Of a stretch of DNA of 64,000 nt, positions 44,090 through 52,287 are shown piece by piece (the first letter of the stretch is position 1; the number at the start of each line of letters is the position of its first letter). The stretch lies in assembly GCA_022841745.1 (NCBI GenBank), contig JALHQW010000016.1, positions 62,001 to 126,000 of the forward strand, read 5' to 3'. Below the pieces are notes generated by a model. That model was not told the origin of the DNA. It saw nothing but the letters and a program-made list of their open reading frames with translations, and ran no database searches. This DNA is from Saprospiraceae bacterium (GTDB taxonomy: Bacteria > Bacteroidota > Bacteroidia > Chitinophagales > Saprospiraceae). A program made the translations under genes and the position numbers.

Positions 44090-44704
44090 ATGACAAAATC
44101 GGAAAAAACAAGGCAGTTCATCATCGAAAAATCGGCGGCCCTCTTCAACCAAAAGGGCTATAATGGGACGACACTGGATGACATCATGGAAGCCACCGGG
44201 CTGAGCAAAGGTGGCATCTACGGCAATTTCAAGCGGGAAGGCTTGGACAAAAAAGGGGTGAAGGACGAAATCGCACTCGCCGCTTTCGACCATGCCGTGG
44301 GGCAAGTGTACAATGCCCTCAAAGAGCGAACGGGAGTTATTGAAAATACCTTGGACAAGCTGAAAGCCGTCGTCTATTTCTACCGGGAACGCATCCTGAA
44401 CCCACCAGTGGCGGGCGGTTGCCCCATCCAGAACACCGCCGTGGAAGCCGACGACCTGCTGCCCGACTTGCGCAACAAGGTGCAATTGGCATTAGCGGAA
44501 TGGGAGCGCCGCATCGTCCGAACCCTTGAAAAAGGCATAGAGCGGGGCGAAGTAAGGGCGGATGTTGACAAGGTGGAATTCGCTACGCTGTTCATCGGCA
44601 CTTTAGAGGGGGGCATCTTGCTCTCGAGGGCACAATTCAGCCCCAAGCCTTTTGACGTGATGGCTCGACAATTGGTGGTGCTAATTGATGGGCTACGACC
44701 GTAA
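44090..44704 (+). CDS. TetR/AcrR-family transcriptional repressor
   Basis: This 204-aa regulator has an N-terminal TetR DNA-binding domain: TRQFIIEKSAALFNQKGYNGTTLDDIMEATGLSKGGIYGNF. The ligand domain contains NPPVAGGCPIQNTAVEADD, the GGC-(P/L)-(I/L)-x-N motif of the YxaF/LmrA/NemR-like branch, with one cysteine that could sense electrophiles. I prefer ATG 44090 to the TTG at 44084. ACCAATTGGT palindromes lie in its own promoter and again 6 bases after its stop, just before the alpha/beta hydrolase gene. The core GGTCTA flank resembles the NemR operator half-site. The ligand is not predictable. Confidence 0.92.
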   Translation: MTKSEKTRQFIIEKSAALFNQKGYNGTTLDDIMEATGLSKGGIYGNFKREGLDKKGVKDEIALAAFDHAVGQVYNALKERTGVIENTLDKLKAVVYFYRERILNPPVAGGCPIQNTAVEADDLLPDLRNKVQLALAEWERRIVRTLEKGIERGEVRADVDKVEFATLFIGTLEGGILLSRAQFSPKPFDVMARQLVVLIDGLRP

Positions 44705-44709
44705 AATAT

Positions 44710-44719
44710 ACCAATTGGT
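44710..44719. promoter_or_regulatory. Second ACCAATTGGT palindrome, before the hydrolase gene
   Basis: This is an identical 10-bp perfect palindrome to that in the tetR promoter. It lies immediately after the tetR stop and about 60 bases before the hydrolase start, so the hydrolase may be in the same regulon. Confidence 0.55.
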
Positions 44720-44729
44720 TTTATCAACC

Positions 44730-44769
44730 ATCATCAACCATCATCAACCATCATCAACCATCATCAACT
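44730..44769 (+). repeat. Four 10-bp ATCATCAACC units before the hydrolase start
   Basis: ATCATCAACC repeats three times at 44730-44759, then ATCATCAACT at 44760-44769. A partial TTATCAACC copy precedes them. The array ends nine bases before the start and has no G on the sense strand. Confidence 0.9.
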
Positions 44770-44778
44770 TTATCAACT

Positions 44779-45705
44779 ATGCTAATGACCAAATCCCGCT
44801 TCGAAATCCCCAATTTCCAATTGGAGACCCTGCCGCAAAAGCAAAAAAGCGAGTACCCGTTTTACCTCCTTTTCGTGAAATGGGGCTTTGCCATTTTGGG
44901 CCGCATTTTCCCAAAGCCAGCAGCAACGCTTGCCTTTAAACTGTTCACCACACCGAGGATGCGGGCTGTCCATAAGCGGACGGACGACGTCATCGAAAGC
45001 GCCCGGTTGTTTGAAGTGCTTTATGGCAAAATCATCCTGAAAGGCTACGAATGGGGCAGGGGAGAGCGGACGGTGCTATTGGTGCATGGCTGGGAAAGCC
45101 GGGGTACGGCCTTGCGCAGCTTTGTGCCGGGCTTGTTGGCAGCAGGCTACCGGGTGGTGGCCTTTGATGGCCCAGCGCATGGCAATTCGGGCGGAAAGCA
45201 GACGAACTTGCCACATTTCGCAGGGGCGGTACGTGCGGTGCTGAACCAAATCGGTCACGTTCATGGCATCATCACCCACTCGTTTGGTGGCTCTACCACT
45301 TCGTTTGCGTTGGCGCACTTGGACAATTCCATTTCCATCGAAAAGCTGGTGCTGATAGCCGTGCCGGCCAATACCCGCAAGGTGGTCGCTGATTTTGCGA
45401 AGCTGGTAAACCTGCCCCAACGGGCTTATGAAGCGGTGAAAGCCATGATTCACGAGCGGTTGAATGGGGTGCATTTCCATGAAACGGACCTAGAGGTATC
45501 GCTGTCAAGGGTAAAGGTGGACGAGGTGCTTGTCGTCCACGACAAGTTCGACCCTTCGGTGCCGTTCGAGTCGGCGGAGGGCATTTTTGAGAAATACGAC
45601 CATGCCAGCCTTTTGGTGACCCAAGGTCATGGTCATTTCCAGCTGATGAAGCACCCTGAAGTGGTTCGCCGTGTGATTAATTTCGTGGAAGGCGTGGAGG
45701 TTTGA
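44779..45705 (+). CDS. Alpha/beta hydrolase
   Basis: This 308-aa hydrolase has an N-terminal cap-like segment of about 95 residues, then VLLVHGWESRG (oxyanion hole), the nucleophile elbow ITHSFGGSTTSFAL, the acid in VVHDKFDPSVPFES, and the catalytic histidine in TQGHGHFQLMKHPEV. There is no signal peptide. The start may be ATG 44779 or 44785 (MTKSRFEI). An operator identical to the tetR operator and a 10-bp repeat array lie just upstream, so it probably belongs to the TetR regulon. The substrate may be an ester or xenobiotic lactone; this is inference. Confidence 0.9.
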   Translation: MLMTKSRFEIPNFQLETLPQKQKSEYPFYLLFVKWGFAILGRIFPKPAATLAFKLFTTPRMRAVHKRTDDVIESARLFEVLYGKIILKGYEWGRGERTVLLVHGWESRGTALRSFVPGLLAAGYRVVAFDGPAHGNSGGKQTNLPHFAGAVRAVLNQIGHVHGIITHSFGGSTTSFALAHLDNSISIEKLVLIAVPANTRKVVADFAKLVNLPQRAYEAVKAMIHERLNGVHFHETDLEVSLSRVKVDEVLVVHDKFDPSVPFESAEGIFEKYDHASLLVTQGHGHFQLMKHPEVVRRVINFVEGVEV

Positions 45706-45745
45706 TTTTCTTCGTAAAATTGCGGCTCAAAACAAAACCAGTTTT

Positions 45746-46609
45746 ATGGAATTAGTAATGCCCAACTTTGCCAGCTTTGACACTTGGATGAGCCTCCTGA
45801 CGCTCACTTTCCTTGAAATCGTGCTTGGCATTGACAATATCATCTTCATCTCCATCGCCGCCAACAAACTGCCCCGTGAGCAGCAAAAAAAAGCCGCCAA
45901 TATTGGGCTTATACTGGCGATGGTGCTTCGCATCTTCCTCTTATTGGGCATATCGGTGCTGGTGGCGATGAGCGAACCTTGGATAACGTTCGACAATGCG
46001 GTGCTGCATGGCGGGCTGAGTGGCCAGAGCATCATCTTGATTCTGGGCGGCCTATTCCTTTTGTATAAAAGCACTTCGGAAATACACCATAAATTGGAAG
46101 GTGAACCCGCTCACAAGGATGACCCCCAAAAGAAAGGGATGGCCACTATGCAGAGCGTCATCATCCAAATCACCATCATCAATATCGTATTCTCTTTCGA
46201 CTCCATCCTGACCGCTGTGGGCATGACCAACGGCGTTCATGGTGCGCTCATCATCATGATTATCGCTGTGGTTCTTTCCGTGCTGATCATGATGCTCTTT
46301 GCCGTGCCGGTGGGTCGTTTCGTTGACCAGCACCCGACCATTCAAATGCTCGGCTTGGCCTTTTTGATTATGATTGGTTTCATGCTCATCGTGGAAGGTG
46401 CGCACCTCGGCCACCTGACCGTGCTCGGCGCAGAGGTGGGCACGGTGCCCAAAGGCTACCTCTATTTTGCCATAGCCTTCTCGCTGTTGGTAGAGGCACT
46501 GAACATGCGCATGCGCAAAAAACACAAGCCCGTGCAGCTCCACGGCCCTGGTGAACAGGCCAAAAAAGAGGGAATCATGGAAGAAGGGGACAAGATGTTT
46601 GGCGGGTAA
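45746..46609 (+). CDS. TerC/Alx-family membrane protein
   Basis: This 287-aa integral membrane protein has TerC hallmarks: LTFLEIVLGIDNIIFISIAANKLP (acidic metal-binding E/D in the first helices), ANIGLILAMVLRIFLL, and IVFSFDSILTAVGMTNG in the second half. Seven hydrophobic segments are visible, and the tail is charged. TerC/Alx proteins export metal ions, notably manganese, and are linked to tellurite or pH stress. The start at 45746 is supported by MELVMPNFASFDTW. A strong terminator follows. Confidence 0.93.
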   Translation: MELVMPNFASFDTWMSLLTLTFLEIVLGIDNIIFISIAANKLPREQQKKAANIGLILAMVLRIFLLLGISVLVAMSEPWITFDNAVLHGGLSGQSIILILGGLFLLYKSTSEIHHKLEGEPAHKDDPQKKGMATMQSVIIQITIINIVFSFDSILTAVGMTNGVHGALIIMIIAVVLSVLIMMLFAVPVGRFVDQHPTIQMLGLAFLIMIGFMLIVEGAHLGHLTVLGAEVGTVPKGYLYFAIAFSLLVEALNMRMRKKHKPVQLHGPGEQAKKEGIMEEGDKMFGG

Positions 46610-46633
46610 ATCATTTGACCCAAATCAAAAAAT

Positions 46634-46676
46634 AAAGAGGCAACACCATGCAATTATGGCGTTGCCTCTTTTGCTT
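46634..46676 (+). terminator. Intrinsic terminator after terC
   Basis: AAAGAGGCAACACCAT (46634-46649) pairs with ATGGCGTTGCCTCTTT (46656-46671), with one A-C mismatch and a six-base loop. It is followed by a short T-rich tail. Confidence 0.85.
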
Positions 46677-46682
46677 TGCACC

Positions 46683-47771
46683 ATGAAAAAACAACTTTTA
46701 CTCCTCGTGGCCATTTTGGCCTTATTTTCAGCTTGCCAACCTGACAACAAACCCACCAGCTACCGCACCGTCGAAGGCAAAACCATGGGCACCTACTACA
46801 AAGTGACCTACCAAGACAGCCTTGACAGGGACTTTTTCACGGCCATTGACTCCATGCTGGTGCAAATCAACCATGAAATTTCGACCTACGAGCCGAACTC
46901 GACCATCTCGCTGTTCAACAAGGCCACCAGCAGCTATGACCTCGGCATGGACTTCAAGGCCTACTCGCTTTGCGTTGCCAACCCCAGTCAGTGCGGCAGG
47001 GTCAAGAACTACCATTTCTTCAAAAACCTGATGGCCGCTAGGGTGGCCAACCAGCAGACCAACAAGGCTTTCGACCCGACCATCATGCCCTTGGTCAACT
47101 ATTGGGGCTTTGGCTACACACCGCATAAAGCCGTGGACAAGGTGGACAGCCTAAAGGTGGATTCGCTCCTCCAATTCGTTGGTTTTGAGAAGGTTGTCCA
47201 GGCTGACAGCGGCGGATTGGTCGTATTGAAAAAATCACTGCCCGGCGTTCAGCTCGATTTTGGCGGCTCGGGCCAAGGCTATGGGATTGACGCCGTCGCC
47301 ACTTTCCTCGAATTGCACGGCATCAAAAACTACCTCGTGGACATAGGTGGCGAGAGCCGTGCCCGTGGCAAAAACCCCAAGGGCGATTGGTGGACCATCG
47401 GCATCAACACGCCCAAGCCAGAGGCCGAGTTGACCGATTTTACCAGGGTCATTAAATTGGAAAACAAGTCCGTTTCCACCAGTGGCAATTACCGCAATTT
47501 CCATGAGGTGAACGGTGGCAAATACAGCCATATCATTGACCCACGCACGGGCTATCCCAAGCAAAGCAACCTGCTAAGCGTCTCCGTTTTTGCTGAAAAT
47601 TGCCTCGAACCCGATGTGCTCGCCACGGGCTTCATGGTGCTCGGCCTCGATACAGCCTTTGAACTTGCTTCCCAGATGAAAGGCATCGAAGCCATGTTCA
47701 TTTACAGCGATGACAAGGGCAATCTGCAGGTAAAACAAACGCCGGGGGTGGCGGGGATGCTGGTGGAGTGA
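46683..47771 (+). CDS. apbE: FAD:protein FMN transferase (ApbE), lipoprotein
   Basis: This 362-aa enzyme covalently attaches FMN to threonines of exported redox proteins such as Na-NQR or RnfG. The lipoprotein signal is MKKQLLLLVAILALFSAC with lipobox Cys18 (start 46683). Family motifs are TMGTYYKVTY, INHEISTYEPNSTISLFN, FDPTIMPLVNYWGFG, LDFGGSGQGYGIDAVATFL, VDIGGESRARG, and VSTSGNYRNFHEVNGGKYSHIIDPRTGYP, which carry the metal and FAD ligands. No flavoprotein target lies adjacent. An insertion at 90-115 (SLCVANPSQCGRVKNYHFF) contains two cysteines. Confidence 0.95.
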   Translation: MKKQLLLLVAILALFSACQPDNKPTSYRTVEGKTMGTYYKVTYQDSLDRDFFTAIDSMLVQINHEISTYEPNSTISLFNKATSSYDLGMDFKAYSLCVANPSQCGRVKNYHFFKNLMAARVANQQTNKAFDPTIMPLVNYWGFGYTPHKAVDKVDSLKVDSLLQFVGFEKVVQADSGGLVVLKKSLPGVQLDFGGSGQGYGIDAVATFLELHGIKNYLVDIGGESRARGKNPKGDWWTIGINTPKPEAELTDFTRVIKLENKSVSTSGNYRNFHEVNGGKYSHIIDPRTGYPKQSNLLSVSVFAENCLEPDVLATGFMVLGLDTAFELASQMKGIEAMFIYSDDKGNLQVKQTPGVAGMLVE

Positions 47772-47779
47772 TTGCGGAT

Positions 47780-47824
47780 TGGATACTTGATGCTGGATAC
47801 TGGATACTTGGTACTAGACGCTGG
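47780..47824. repeat. GGATACTGGATGCTGG word repeat between convergent genes
   Basis: The plus strand reads GGATACTTGATGCTGGATAC then TGGATACTTGGTACTAGACG and CTGGC. It is the reverse complement of the TATCCAGCATCC family seen at 1176, 25961 and 58222. It lies between apbE and the minus-strand 174-aa gene, starting just after the apbE stop. Confidence 0.75.
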
Positions 47825-48349
47825 CTACCAGTCGATGAAATCAAATCCAAGGAGGCCTTGGCGAATAGGGACTTTCACCGTATCCCCTTTTTGTGCGTTG
47901 GGGAAAACAGGCTTGCCATTTTCCAGACGAACCATTTCTCCATTTGTTATGATAAAAACATAATAACCGGAAGGCTCCATGCGCTCCCCCTTTATTTGAC
48001 CAAAACGGCTCTGGAAATAGGCTTTTTCTTCCCAAAATTCGACTTTGGTGGGCGTTGATTGCTCTGCAAAAAGGCGATTGGTCAGGCTGGCAAATAATGG
48101 CATCATGAGTACTGGGATAATAAGACAGGTAACCCAAAGCTGCATTTTCTCAACTTGTTCTTTTGCTTTATTGCGGAGCAAATAACCGAGCAAAACACCA
48201 ATTGCCGCACCTACCAATAAAGCGCCTACGACTAATTTTTTAGCTTCGAAATAGTTTTGAAACCATTTTAATTCCAGCACATAAAGCACGATAGTGCCGA
48301 GCAATGCCAGCAAGGAAAATAGGATAGTAAACTTGGTTTTTGTTTCCAT
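47825..48349 (-). CDS. Membrane protein, unknown function
   Basis: This 174-aa protein has three hydrophobic segments (about 7-24, 39-58 and 71-90), then a soluble domain with short strands (FWEEKAYFQSRFGQIKGE, SGYYVFIITNGEMVRLENG) and the end KGDTVKVPIRQGLLGFDFIDW. I recognise no family. It is the last gene of a compact minus-strand run that begins with the ABC ATPase at 52155 and includes LytS- and LytTR-type regulators, so it may be an accessory of that system. Confidence 0.75.
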   Translation of the reverse strand: METKTKFTILFSLLALLGTIVLYVLELKWFQNYFEAKKLVVGALLVGAAIGVLLGYLLRNKAKEQVEKMQLWVTCLIIPVLMMPLFASLTNRLFAEQSTPTKVEFWEEKAYFQSRFGQIKGERMEPSGYYVFIITNGEMVRLENGKPVFPNAQKGDTVKVPIRQGLLGFDFIDW

Positions 48350-48364
48350 TATCTTTTGCCAAGT

Positions 48365-49078
48365 TTAAGTATTATTCACCATTTCAAAGAAACGCTCTTT
48401 ATAAGTTTCTGAAATTGGAATTATTTTATCCCCAATCCTGATGCGTTCCCGTTCGATGGCTTCAATCTTATCCAATGCTACCATATAGGATTTATGCACC
48501 CTGCAAATATAGCCAGCAGGAATGGCTTGTTCCAGTTCACTAAATGTTTGCAGCGTGAGTATGCGTTTCTGTGGCAAATGGATGCAACGATAATCGCCCA
48601 TTCCTTCGATATATTGCACCTCTTCTATCAATATTTTTTCAAGCCGGTGTTCCGTTTTTACAAAAAAATATCGCCGTTCGGGGAGTTTTGCTTTTTTATT
48701 GGCATTCTTAATGGCCCGGTCAACCGCCTGAACGAACCGCTCCAACGTATAGGGCTTTAGCAGGTAGTCGGTTACTTGGAGGTCGAAGCCTTTCAGCGCA
48801 TATTGTTGGTAGGCAGTGGTGAAAATGACCTGGCTTTGGATGGCAACGCTTTCGAGCAATTGGATGCCGGAAAGGTCGCCAAGATGGATGTCGAGAAAAA
48901 TCAGGTCAACTTGGTTGGCTTTGAGGAAAGCCATTGCTTCTAGTGCATTATCGAACGTGGCCAACAGTTGCAGAAATGGCATTTTTCCCACATAGTCCAC
49001 GGCACGGTCGAGCGCCAACGGCTCGTCCTCTACGATGATGCAGCTCAGTTTTGTGGTGGGAAAAGCAGGGTGTTTCAC
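48365..49078 (-). CDS. LytTR-family response regulator
   Basis: This 237-aa regulator has an N-terminal receiver: CIIVEDEPLALDRAVDYV, phosphoacceptor Asp in DLIFLDIHLGDLSG, and a conserved Lys in DYLLKPYTLERF. The C-terminal LytTR DNA-binding domain has YFFVKTEHRLEKILIEEVQYIEGMGDYRCIHL, TLQTFSELEQAIP and CRVHKSYMVALDKIEAIE. Its start is seven bases from the stop of the LytS-type kinase, so the two form a cognate pair. The likely targets are the ABC transporter genes of the same operon. Confidence 0.95.
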   Translation of the reverse strand: MKHPAFPTTKLSCIIVEDEPLALDRAVDYVGKMPFLQLLATFDNALEAMAFLKANQVDLIFLDIHLGDLSGIQLLESVAIQSQVIFTTAYQQYALKGFDLQVTDYLLKPYTLERFVQAVDRAIKNANKKAKLPERRYFFVKTEHRLEKILIEEVQYIEGMGDYRCIHLPQKRILTLQTFSELEQAIPAGYICRVHKSYMVALDKIEAIERERIRIGDKIIPISETYKERFFEMVNNT

Positions 49079-49084
49079 AGGCTA

Positions 49085-50155
49085 TTAGTTTTTGAACGCT
49101 TTTTGGTCAATGCTCAATCGAACCCCATAAAGGTCGCCATTTTTTTCCATTGTCAAGTGGTGGTGGTCGGGATAAAGCAGGGAAAGGCGTTTTGCAATCA
49201 AATCATTGCCCAAGCCGCCCGGCTCATTCGTGTCGGGTGCATTGGGGTTGAACTTGTTCTCGCATTCAAAAACGATGTTGCCATCCCCTACCTTCAAATG
49301 GAGTCGTATGGCATGTTCGGCCTTGACCCGGTTGGCATGCTTGAAGGCATTTTCAACGAACGGGATGAGCGTCATGGGAGCAATTTGTGCTGCCGAAAGG
49401 TCGCCTTCGGTGGTATAAGTTGCATAATTGGCAATGGAAGTCCTGATTTTCTGCAAATCAATCAGCTTTTCGACATAAGCCCATTCTTCTTGCAAGCTGA
49501 TTTGTGCGGAATGGCTCTCGTACAGCATGAACCGCATGATGTCCGATAGTTTTTTCAGGCAGGCCGAGGCTTTCTCGGCATCCTTGGTTATCAGCACGTC
49601 AATATTGTTGATGGTATTGAACAAGAAATGTGGGTCGAGCTGCGATTTGACGAGCGCCAACTCGGTCTCGAAATTCTTTCGGGCAAGGTCTTCCTTCAAC
49701 TTGATTTCGTCATACCAGCGTATGAAGCCCCGAAGCAGCAGGCCCATGCCGCCGTTGAGCATGGCTATGAATGAAACGAACAAAATAAAAAATAAGGCAG
49801 ATTGCCAGCTATCCGCCAAGATATTATTGCCAATATCGAAAATGCTTAGGATGGTAATATTCAAGGCACCCACTAATCCACATAGCAATGCGGAAGCGAT
49901 TCCCGCTAAGAACAAAGCGGAGATTTTTTTCTGGGTCAAAAAACGATTGAAAAGAAGTCCATAATATAAGTAAAAGCCCGCAACCGCTGGCAGTACCGCA
50001 AATCCGCCAAAGAACAGCCAAAAGCGATAACCTTTGAAAATTGGCTCCGTACTCACGTTTGTGCCAATTGTCACGCACATTAATATCAAAACCAGCAGGC
50101 AGGCGTATAAAAACCAATAACCTACGTGGAGCATTGCAATGACCGATTTATTCAT
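49085..50155 (-). CDS. LytS/YehU-type sensor histidine kinase
   Basis: This 356-aa membrane kinase has four membrane segments in the first 155 residues, then a His_kinase domain with the phosphorylated His in ALVKSQLDPHFLFNTINNID. The ATP-binding part has MTLIPFVENAFKHANRVK and GGLGNDLIAKRLSLLYPDHH. It would pass phosphate to the LytTR regulator encoded directly downstream. It begins three bases after the ABC permease stop, consistent with an operon that senses a peptide, antibiotic or membrane state through the transporter. Confidence 0.94.
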   Translation of the reverse strand: MNKSVIAMLHVGYWFLYACLLVLILMCVTIGTNVSTEPIFKGYRFWLFFGGFAVLPAVAGFYLYYGLLFNRFLTQKKISALFLAGIASALLCGLVGALNITILSIFDIGNNILADSWQSALFFILFVSFIAMLNGGMGLLLRGFIRWYDEIKLKEDLARKNFETELALVKSQLDPHFLFNTINNIDVLITKDAEKASACLKKLSDIMRFMLYESHSAQISLQEEWAYVEKLIDLQKIRTSIANYATYTTEGDLSAAQIAPMTLIPFVENAFKHANRVKAEHAIRLHLKVGDGNIVFECENKFNPNAPDTNEPGGLGNDLIAKRLSLLYPDHHHLTMEKNGDLYGVRLSIDQKAFKN

Positions 50156-50158
50156 AGC

Positions 50159-50938
50159 TTATCCTTTTTCTTTTTTAAAAATATAAATCAAGTAGCTCGT
50201 CATGGTAAAGACCGCAAAATAACCCAAAGCCCAATAATGGATGTTAACGGCTTTCGAAGCCTTCATGGCAGCACCTCGCATTTCAAAGAAATTATAAGGG
50301 CAATAAGTATAAGGCACATAATAGCCATATTGCCATTCTACTGCAATGAGCGCCGCCACCATTAATCCGATGCCAATGCCAAGCGGCACCAAGAAATTCT
50401 TGAAATGAAGGCTAATCAAATATTGCAAAGCAACGATTGGGAGGCAGTCGAGCAGGAATCGCCCGCTCGTTTTCAGGAAATAATCGAAAGGGAATGTCTG
50501 TCCGGGATAATCAATGTCCCCATAAAACAAAGCTGGGGCAATGCCCGCCAAATAAATCCCAATATTGAACAACAAGAAAAACTGAAGCAGCATGACAAGT
50601 ATGACTGCTAATTTGCTCAAAAAAATAACGGTCAGGCCCTGTGGCGTCACATGCACCTGCTTCCATGCGTTGTTTTTGTACTCGATTTGCGTAATCAGGC
50701 TGGTCGCCAAAATGACGCCCATGGGCAGCAGGAACAGCGACATGAACTGCCAGCATTGCCCGGCTACGTTTTCCCACATAAGCGGCGACTGCATCTCTGG
50801 GCCTGATTTATCATGGTAAACGACCCGCCCAACCAGAATAATGGCAGGTATAAAAAAGCCGCCAAGGAGCACCAGCCAAGCCGCCAAGCTGCGCCTTGTT
50901 TTTAACCATTCGCTTTGAAAACTATAAATGAAATTCAT
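50159..50938 (-). CDS. ABC-2 type transporter permease
   Basis: This 259-aa membrane protein has six hydrophobic segments: near 18-38, 60-82, 100-128, 150-180, 185-203 and 232-252. The N-terminus FIYSFQSEWLKTRRSLAAWLVLLGGFFIPAII is typical of lantibiotic/bacitracin-type permeases. It pairs with the ATPase encoded upstream. The leader directly before the ATG is an array of G-poor AACAATCAT-type words on the sense strand. The region between the ATPase and this gene (287 bases) also holds CATTCCCGC repeats and a small GCCGCC/GGCGGC hairpin at about 51088-51120. Confidence 0.9.
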   Translation of the reverse strand: MNFIYSFQSEWLKTRRSLAAWLVLLGGFFIPAIILVGRVVYHDKSGPEMQSPLMWENVAGQCWQFMSLFLLPMGVILATSLITQIEYKNNAWKQVHVTPQGLTVIFLSKLAVILVMLLQFFLLFNIGIYLAGIAPALFYGDIDYPGQTFPFDYFLKTSGRFLLDCLPIVALQYLISLHFKNFLVPLGIGIGLMVAALIAVEWQYGYYVPYTYCPYNFFEMRGAAMKASKAVNIHYWALGYFAVFTMTSYLIYIFKKEKG

Positions 50939-50949
50939 GTTAGTTTAAT

Positions 50950-51026
50950 TAATTGTTTAAAATTGTTGGGATTGTTTAAGATTGTTATGATTGTTATGAT
51001 TGTTGGAGATTGTTATGATTGTTGCA
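50950..51026 (-). repeat. AACAATCAT-type word repeat upstream of the permease
   Basis: On the minus strand the sequence is a series of AACAATCATAACAATC and AACAATCTCC words, about eight copies of ACAAT(C/T). It ends about 12 bases before the ATG at 50938. G is almost absent from the sense strand. Confidence 0.8.
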
Positions 51027-51183
51027 AAGGCTGAAAATTAGTTGATTATATAGCTATCTTCCTGCGAATTAGCCTAAACTATAGCTCACGCCGCCTAGTC
51101 ATACCCAAAACCTGGCGGCTCGCAGTATAATTTCATTGAGATAATTGGTTTTTGATAGTTTTTACTTCTTGTTCAATCCTTGC

Positions 51184-51249
51184 TTGTCATTCCCGCAGGG
51201 AACCCAATCCCTCAATCCTTTTTTGTCATTCCCGCAGGGAACCTAATCC
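51184..51249. repeat. Two copies of the CATTCCCGCAGGGAACC dispersed element
   Basis: Copies at 51184-51210 and 51223-51249 match a third at 23004-23030 over 27 bases, differing at one C/T position. Each contains a TTCCC-GCA-GGGAA mini-palindrome. The second copy overlaps the 3-prime end of the ABC ATPase gene and encodes its last six residues. Confidence 0.9.
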
Positions 51250-52155
51250 TCCCTCCCCCGTCAGGTTCATAAAAATCGTTTCCAAATCATCTTCCATGGT
51301 CGCTATCCGATGTACGCCAATGCCCTGCTCCACCAATTGGCGGTTAAGGTCGGCGATGGCCTGTTTTTCAACGGCAGGGATGGTGATGGAGCTGCCGTCG
51401 TGGCGGGCAGCTTGGCCAATATCCGAAAGCAGTTGAAGGGTACGAGGGGCATCGTCCGTTTCAAATGCGATTCGGGAAACTTGGCGTTGGCGTTCGAGCA
51501 GTGCTTCAAGCGTGCCTTCGAACAACAACTGCCCCCGGTGGATGATGCCCACATCGGTCGCCAGTTTTTCAATCTCCGGCAATAAATGGCTGGAAATCAG
51601 GACGGTAACGCCCAGGTCCCGGTTGAGCCGTTTGAGCATTTCCCGAATTTCGACGATGCCGCCGGGGTCGAGGCCATTGGTGGGTTCGTCGAGTACCAGC
51701 AGGGCAGGCTCATGCAGCAGAGCGACGGCAATGGCCAACCGCTGTTTCATCCCCAAGGAAAACTGGTGTGCCCGTTTGGTACCGGTGTCTTGCAGGCCCA
51801 CCAATCGTAGTGCCTCTTGTATTCGGTTCTTCGGGCAGCGGTAGATTTTTTGCCAAACGGCCAGGTTCTCGGCAGCCGTCAATTGGCCGTAAATGGAGGG
51901 GCTTTCGATGAGGGAACCGATGCGTCGCAGCACTTCCGTGCGGTGCTTCCCGAAGTTTTTCCCGAAAATAAGCACCTCGCCTTGTTGTTTGCGGAGCAAT
52001 CCCAGGATTAGGCGCAGTGTGGTGGTCTTGCCAGCCCCGTTCGGGCCAAGGAAGCCATAGATGCTGCCTTCCTTCACCCGAAGGTTGATTTGGTCAAGAA
52101 TGGGCCGGCCTTTTGTGAAATGGTGCGACAGCCCGTTCGTTTCGATGATGTGCAT
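51226..52155 (-). CDS. ABC transporter ATP-binding protein (BcrA type)
   Basis: This 309-aa ATPase has ILDQINLRVKEGSIYGFLGPNGAGKTTTLRLILGLL (Walker A), signature FSLGMKQRLAIAVALL, Walker B LLVLDEPTNGLDPGGI and the H-loop in VTVLISSHLLPEIEKL. The C-terminal extension is typical of BcrA-type lantibiotic/bacitracin resistance exporters. It begins the minus-strand operon with the permease, kinase and regulator. The last residues, LGSLRE, are encoded by the CATTCCCGC dispersed repeat, so the native stop was probably displaced. A promoter candidate lies at 52175-52204. Confidence 0.94.
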   Translation of the reverse strand: MHIIETNGLSHHFTKGRPILDQINLRVKEGSIYGFLGPNGAGKTTTLRLILGLLRKQQGEVLIFGKNFGKHRTEVLRRIGSLIESPSIYGQLTAAENLAVWQKIYRCPKNRIQEALRLVGLQDTGTKRAHQFSLGMKQRLAIAVALLHEPALLVLDEPTNGLDPGGIVEIREMLKRLNRDLGVTVLISSHLLPEIEKLATDVGIIHRGQLLFEGTLEALLERQRQVSRIAFETDDAPRTLQLLSDIGQAARHDGSSITIPAVEKQAIADLNRQLVEQGIGVHRIATMEDDLETIFMNLTGEGGLGSLRE

Positions 52156-52174
52156 AATTGGTTGATTTATGCTT

Positions 52175-52204
52175 CAAAACTACTGGGCTTACGCTGTTAC
52201 AGAA
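52175..52204 (-). promoter_or_regulatory. Candidate promoter of the ABC/LytTR operon
   Basis: The minus strand has TTCTG, 17 bases, then TAGTTTTG (52175-52182), a perfect TAnnTTTG -7 box. The ATPase start is 20 bases downstream. Confidence 0.45.
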
Positions 52205-52287
52205 AATCGAATCTGTGAAGTAGGGGATTTTGTCGGTGAAATCCAATTTCTAGAAATTATGGCTTAAATAAATGACGCACTTATTCG

